Source of the DNA: MGR-bin208 sp043779285
Lineage (GTDB): Bacteria; Bacteroidota; Bacteroidia; Chitinophagales; Chitinophagaceae
DNA length: 9,349 nucleotides
Direction: 5' to 3'
NCBI GenBank assembly: GCA_043779285.1
Contig: JAYWEL010000164.1
Coordinates: 1-9,349, forward strand
Part shown: in pieces, positions 5,653-9,349 of the stretch
How the letters are laid out: each line of letters begins with the position of its first letter
Numbering within the stretch: the first letter of the stretch is position 1
Notes under the pieces: model-generated
Database searches by the model: none
Seen by the model: only the letters and a program-made list of their open reading frames with translations
Told to the model about the DNA's origin: nothing
Made by a program: the position numbers and the translations under genes

Positions 5653-6753
5653 TCAATCTGTTTTCAACCCCTTGATAACCACATTGCCGGTTCCATTCGG
5701 ATCGCAGGGATAACTGAATTCATTTTTCAGCGATTTAACATCATTGATGGTTTTATAAAACTCATCGAAATAACTAAAACAGGCTTTTTTATATTTTGCA
5801 TCAATCCAAGGACAATCTTCATACAATTTATAGATAGCCGGTTTCAGTTTATTGAACTGGATAATAACAGGCTCGAATTCTTTCATGTTGGGTATGCAAT
5901 AGCCCCTATATCGCCTTTCCCTAACCGACTTCATCATCAATGCTTCAAAAGGTAATGCGTACAGAGCATCTACCAATCCAGCATGATCAAAATCGTAGGG
6001 TACTGCGACCGGATTTTTACCTAACGAATCTTTTCCCAATAACTTGATGTTTTGCTGGTACTGAACCGACCAATCTGTATTGCCAATAAAATACTGAAAT
6101 ACAGCCATTTTAATAAAAGCAGATTTTTCTGTCAACTCTGGCCGAAAAGTTTTCTTTTCTATTGCAATTAATTTATTCCTTGCTGCCATTTGTTTTTCTT
6201 CTTCCAAAAGAAATCCATAAAAAAATGTATTGGCTTTTTTCTTTTGTGCATCTTCCAATTCCACTTTTACCAATCGCACCCGGAAACTATTTTCGGTAAG
6301 CAAATTATATATTTTATATACAAGCCATTCCCTGACAACATACTCATCCGATTTGCATGGCATTACTAATTTCAGCTTATCTTGTTTATAAAAAACAGAT
6401 TCTTTGGGTTGATTTTTTTTGGCAAAATTTAGCAGTAACGGAGGGTAATTACAGTTCTCTGCCAATTTTCTGAAACGCCCCCTTGTTTTTATTTGTACTG
6501 GAAAAGAAACTGCTGCACTGTCTTTTTCATGGTATGAAAAATTCAACGTATGATACGTTGGATTGTCAACCCGGTCGTTTAACAAACTGCGTAGATTGCC
6601 CGAAATTTTTATATTCAAAATATCCTCCCCATCAAACAAGGTCTTTTTTTGAGTTGGATTTTGTATAAAATAAAATGCAGGATTATTTTGAAGCGAACCT
6701 AATAAAAAAAATAAGGCCAGGCAAATTGTATTTAAATAAATCTGACGTTTCAT
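5653..6753 (-). CDS. Exported CotH-like (atypical kinase fold) protein
   Basis: The 366-residue protein starts at the ATG at 6753 with a hydrophobic signal sequence (residues 5-19, no Cys lipobox). The middle resembles the CotH kinase family in layout: a strand ending TRGRFR at about 90-95, a KLVMPC segment, a helix with VVREWLVYKIYN at 139-150, a strand ending YGFLLEEE at 179-186, then GNTDWSVQYQQN at 224-235 and VPYDFDHAGL at 251-260. The Asp227...Asn235 and Asp254/Asp256 pairs are the likely ATP/metal ligands, as in the DWxxxN and DFD-type motifs of CotH. CotH proteins phosphorylate secreted proteins or act as structural coat or cell-surface factors. The substrate here is unknown, and cysteines at 101, 133, 286, 314, 325 and 350 could form disulfides. 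It lies 58 nt after the plug-protein gene and 91 nt before the amidase. Assignment rests on motifs only; a remote hypothetical family is the alternative. A TTG start at 6789 is possible but unlikely. Confidence 0.55.
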   Translation of the reverse strand: MKRQIYLNTICLALFFLLGSLQNNPAFYFIQNPTQKKTLFDGEDILNIKISGNLRSLLNDRVDNPTYHTLNFSYHEKDSAAVSFPVQIKTRGRFRKLAENCNYPPLLLNFAKKNQPKESVFYKQDKLKLVMPCKSDEYVVREWLVYKIYNLLTENSFRVRLVKVELEDAQKKKANTFFYGFLLEEEKQMAARNKLIAIEKKTFRPELTEKSAFIKMAVFQYFIGNTDWSVQYQQNIKLLGKDSLGKNPVAVPYDFDHAGLVDALYALPFEALMMKSVRERRYRGYCIPNMKEFEPVIIQFNKLKPAIYKLYEDCPWIDAKYKKACFSYFDEFYKTINDVKSLKNEFSYPCDPNGTGNVVIKGLKTD

Positions 6754-6811
6754 TTTACAATATTTAAAAATTAAAAATATTGTCTTCAAAGAGATTCGGA
6801 TTTAAGAAAAA

Positions 6812-9199
6812 TTAATCAATCACTTGCTCGAAACGAGTTAGCTGCCCATCGCTTGAAACTCCTTCAATTATTATCCGGAATGATTTTGTAATATCTGTAT
6901 TAAAAAAAGCGATGATTTTTTTAGATTTCCCAGGTTTGGTTAAAATCATTGGCTCCCATAACAACGTGGTACGGTAATCTGCTTGTTCATTTTTTTGATC
7001 AAAAACCTGGTAGTTTGGCGAATAGAAATCTCTGATAATACTGTATCCCATTATTGTATTTCTGTCAAGGCCTTTTCCGGGAGCTGCTTTAAAATCGTCG
7101 CCTCTACGTGTATAAATGGCTATTGCACCACCATCCCCTCCCATTGATCCACCCATAAATGGTGGACGAAACACTTTTATAAATGCCACATCATTGACAG
7201 GTATAGTAGCAATCATGTCGACATTCGTTAGCATTTCATCCAAATAAACCTGTGGTGTGCCCCCACGCCATTGCAGTTCCGTTAATCCACCGCTTTGGTT
7301 TATCTGCAATCCGGCTACTCTTCCTTGTAAGTAAGTAAATATATTTTGATATGCGCCGGATAAGGGATCATTCACCATATCAAATTTATATGCATCACTG
7401 CCCCCAAATAATCCAGAGCTATATTTTTCATCCATCACTTCAATTGCTGGTTTTATCTTCGATTTTATCACTACATTTTCCAATACTTTTCCTTTATAAA
7501 AATCCAATAATGCGAACCTGTCCATAGCTAATTTAAAATTATAGCCACTACCCGATGTGTCAGTAGAATTGGAATAATACCGGCTAGCATTGCTTTTGCT
7601 ATTATTGAATATGGCCGGCAACCGATCGGGCATATATTTAATAGATGCATTTTTATACAAACTTGTTTTGGGAAACTGATGATACACAATAATGGTATCA
7701 TAAAACACATAAGCCGATTCTCTAAAACGTCCTTGCGCATCAATAGACGAAAAAATCATCTGCGTTTTTGAATCTTTTTGTTTGGCCATAATTATGAGGC
7801 TTTCCATGTTGGTTGTTCCCGGAATCACCCCATTCACAGTGCCCGACAAGGCAAGGTATAAACTGTCTTTTGGATAATTTATATTTGGATATCGATTTTT
7901 TGCCAACTCGTTCCAGTTAAATCGTCGCCATCCATTGGTTTGCATAACCAAGTCTAGATGCGATTTTACGAGCTCCGTATTGGCTGTAAAATAATAAGCC
8001 GGATTATGAATTTTCCCCCTCAAGTCGGAGGTTAATAAAATAGTTGAAAAAATGTTTTCACTGCTATCCGATCCAATCGCTTCATCGGTTACTGATACAG
8101 AAATATTAGCAACTAAATTATCCGGCACTTCAATTTTAATTTCATTCTTTGCTCTTTTATTCAAACCCCAATGTTGTACTTCTATATCTGTTTTAAAAAA
8201 ATAATCTTCATTATTAATGAACAAAATACGTTCGGCAACCGGCATCGAATTTTTATCAAATACCGTAATGGTTAAAATGCCAGAAGGTAATTGTGTTATC
8301 GGAATGCTTTTCCGCACACTATTTGATTCAATTAAGCTATATGAAGTTTTAAAAACCATCCGCTCCTTCATAGTTGCCAAAACAAAACCTTCTTTTAATC
8401 GATCCTCCATATTTTCACTTCCTGTTAAAGAGAAGTAAGGACGACTAGCATTGATATCCGTATGCAGGCTTATGCCAGATGATTTTATCAATGGCAATAA
8501 CGTAATATGTTGCTCTGCTTTCTCATCCTTCCATTTTGCAGAATATTTTATACCGGGCTTTGGTATGAAAGAGACAAGTCCCATACCATCATGTAGTGTT
8601 ATTAACGAATCGACAACTTTACCTTCAATACTTTCTATGATGCCTTTAATTTTTACTGGCCGTCCCCATTGATCAGTTGCTTTAAAAGCAATCTGATTCA
8701 CAATACCTTCAATGGCATCACCCCCTTCGGGGAAAAACTGAAGACTGGCAATTGGTTTTATTACTGTACCGGTTGGAGATTTTGCAGATAGTATCCGAAT
8801 ATCTTTTTTGTACAAAAATGCGGTATCAAAATTTAACATCCACCGGGTATAACCTCTAACATGAATTGTTTGCCCTTTATAATCTTCCGGAATGTCATAC
8901 TGCCCAACTGCCGATGATTCATACATGGGACTAACGCTGTGAAAAAGCACATTCCCTTTATCATCCAACCAATCGAGGTAGAAAGTCTTTGTGGTCTCAG
9001 CCGGAAAAATACCCTGTATTAAATAGGCTTTAAACCAGATGGTTTCGCCGGCAGTATACGCCGATTTATCATAATGCACATGCGCTTTTTCTGCTTCATA
9101 CTTTCCGGCATATTCGTTTAATGCAGATTCAATAGTTTGTGCATTTAAATAATTAAACCCAAAGAATAAAAAATATATATTAAAAAATAAAAACCTCAT
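6812..9199 (-). CDS. Macroglobulin-like / TonB-plug protein without a beta-barrel
   Basis: The 795-residue protein begins at the ATG at 9199 with a signal peptide cut near LNA-QT (residues 20-21). Residues about 33-140 look like an alpha-2-macroglobulin MG2 domain (VHYDKSAYTAGETIWFKAYL), followed by further beta-rich domains to about 560. Residues about 573-700 are a TonB-receptor plug: LENVVIKSK, YLQGRVAGLQI at 623-633, LQWRGGTPQVYLDE at 642-655, NDVAFIKVFRPPF and GAIAIYTRRG. In SusC-type receptors a barrel of more than 500 residues follows; here only about 95 residues remain, ending in a beta domain (DYRTTLLWEP, AFFNTDITKSFRIIIEG). That end is intact, not truncated by a frameshift, so this is a barrel-less family found in Bacteroidota rather than a broken receptor. 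It may bind a surface or periplasmic partner or a protein ligand; the function is unknown. It is first in the row with the CotH-like and amidase genes. A TTG at 9208 is the only upstream alternative. Confidence 0.8.
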   Translation of the reverse strand: MRFLFFNIYFLFFGFNYLNAQTIESALNEYAGKYEAEKAHVHYDKSAYTAGETIWFKAYLIQGIFPAETTKTFYLDWLDDKGNVLFHSVSPMYESSAVGQYDIPEDYKGQTIHVRGYTRWMLNFDTAFLYKKDIRILSAKSPTGTVIKPIASLQFFPEGGDAIEGIVNQIAFKATDQWGRPVKIKGIIESIEGKVVDSLITLHDGMGLVSFIPKPGIKYSAKWKDEKAEQHITLLPLIKSSGISLHTDINASRPYFSLTGSENMEDRLKEGFVLATMKERMVFKTSYSLIESNSVRKSIPITQLPSGILTITVFDKNSMPVAERILFINNEDYFFKTDIEVQHWGLNKRAKNEIKIEVPDNLVANISVSVTDEAIGSDSSENIFSTILLTSDLRGKIHNPAYYFTANTELVKSHLDLVMQTNGWRRFNWNELAKNRYPNINYPKDSLYLALSGTVNGVIPGTTNMESLIIMAKQKDSKTQMIFSSIDAQGRFRESAYVFYDTIIVYHQFPKTSLYKNASIKYMPDRLPAIFNNSKSNASRYYSNSTDTSGSGYNFKLAMDRFALLDFYKGKVLENVVIKSKIKPAIEVMDEKYSSGLFGGSDAYKFDMVNDPLSGAYQNIFTYLQGRVAGLQINQSGGLTELQWRGGTPQVYLDEMLTNVDMIATIPVNDVAFIKVFRPPFMGGSMGGDGGAIAIYTRRGDDFKAAPGKGLDRNTIMGYSIIRDFYSPNYQVFDQKNEQADYRTTLLWEPMILTKPGKSKKIIAFFNTDITKSFRIIIEGVSSDGQLTRFEQVID

Positions 9200-9250
9200 T
9201 AAAAACAAATATTAAAAAGTTGTAAATCCATTTGAATATACTGCAAGTTA

Positions 9251-9305
9251 TATTATACCGCTTATAAACAGTAAATAGTCCAATGCGCTTTTCTGCGGTA
9301 TAATA
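9251..9305. repeat. Inverted repeat A: 11-bp perfect arms upstream of the plug-protein gene
   Basis: TATTATACCGC (9251-9261) and GCGGTATAATA (9295-9305) are exact reverse complements with a 33-nt loop. The loop contains the left arm of repeat B (9272-9283). It lies about 50-105 nt upstream of the plug-protein ATG, in its probable promoter or 5' leader. Confidence 0.75.
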
Positions 9306-9342
9306 CCATCTAAGATTTACACATAGTCCGTTGGACTATTTA
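9272..9342. repeat. Inverted repeat B: 12-bp perfect arms overlapping A and C
   Basis: TAAATAGTCCAA (9272-9283) and TTGGACTATTTA (9331-9342) are exact reverse complements separated by 47 nt. The right arm coincides with part of hairpin C, and ATAGTCC (9275-9281) is repeated directly at 9323-9329. A and B interlock, so their stems cannot both form as a simple nested hairpin; B and C compete for the same right arm. Confidence 0.75.
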
Positions 9343-9349
9343 GTAAATC
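9314..9349. repeat. Hairpin C at the window edge
   Basis: GATTTAC (9314-9320) pairs with GTAAATC (9343-9349), and inside it TAGTCC (9324-9329) pairs with GGACTA (9333-9338) around GTT, with a small internal loop (ACA against TTTA). The two stems stack to 13 bp. The right arm is the last base of the window, so the element may extend further. On either strand it could act as a terminator-like or regulatory structure; there is no clear T-tract. Confidence 0.7.

Noticed and set aside
6812..9199. Truncated SusC-type TonB receptor (pseudogene)
   Set aside because: The protein ends with an intact beta-rich C-terminal domain after the plug and has no frameshift; the barrel appears to be absent by design.

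Overview
The window looks like chromosomal DNA from a Bacteroidota bacterium, probably near Chitinophagaceae or Sphingobacteriia; the lineage is my inference. The reasons are a 795-residue protein joining a macroglobulin-like N-terminus to a TonB plug with no barrel, A/T-rich start regions without clear Shine-Dalgarno sites, and a TAnnTTTG-type promoter box. No rRNA, tRNA, insertion sequence or CRISPR array is visible.

Left part (1-1365): one A/T-rich gene encodes a membrane-anchored protein with a transglutaminase-like Cys-His-Asp triad. A GC-rich hairpin lies on each side, and both hairpins begin with the same 8 bases.

Centre (1366-4631): a compact DNA-damage-tolerance cluster. It has an SRAP/YedK-HMCES abasic-site protein (+), a 2H phosphoesterase/2'-5' RNA ligase-like protein (-, tail-to-tail with SRAP), and a tight + strand operon of umuD, an unlisted 49-codon ORF and umuC. 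The 2H gene and umuD diverge from an 83-bp spacer carrying a perfect 7-bp-arm inverted repeat just before umuD, a good operator candidate. SRAP would cap abasic sites in single-stranded DNA and UmuD/UmuC would form a translesion polymerase. Three features are unusual: the UmuD homologue has Arg where the catalytic Lys should be, the 2H protein has lost its second HxT motif, and the small ORF fits between umuD and umuC with a 1-nt gap and a 4-nt ATGA overlap.

Right part (4740-9199): three minus-strand genes in one direction, transcribed right to left. They encode the macroglobulin/TonB-plug protein, a secreted CotH-like protein and an AmiD-like lipoprotein N-acetylmuramoyl-L-alanine amidase. 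All three appear exported, and spacers of 58 and 91 nt permit one operon. Upstream, at 9251-9349, three overlapping inverted repeats can form mutually exclusive pairings. They run to the window edge, so the full element may not be visible.

For four genes the longest open frame begins at TTG, and I moved the start to a nearby in-frame ATG that better fits a signal peptide or membrane anchor.
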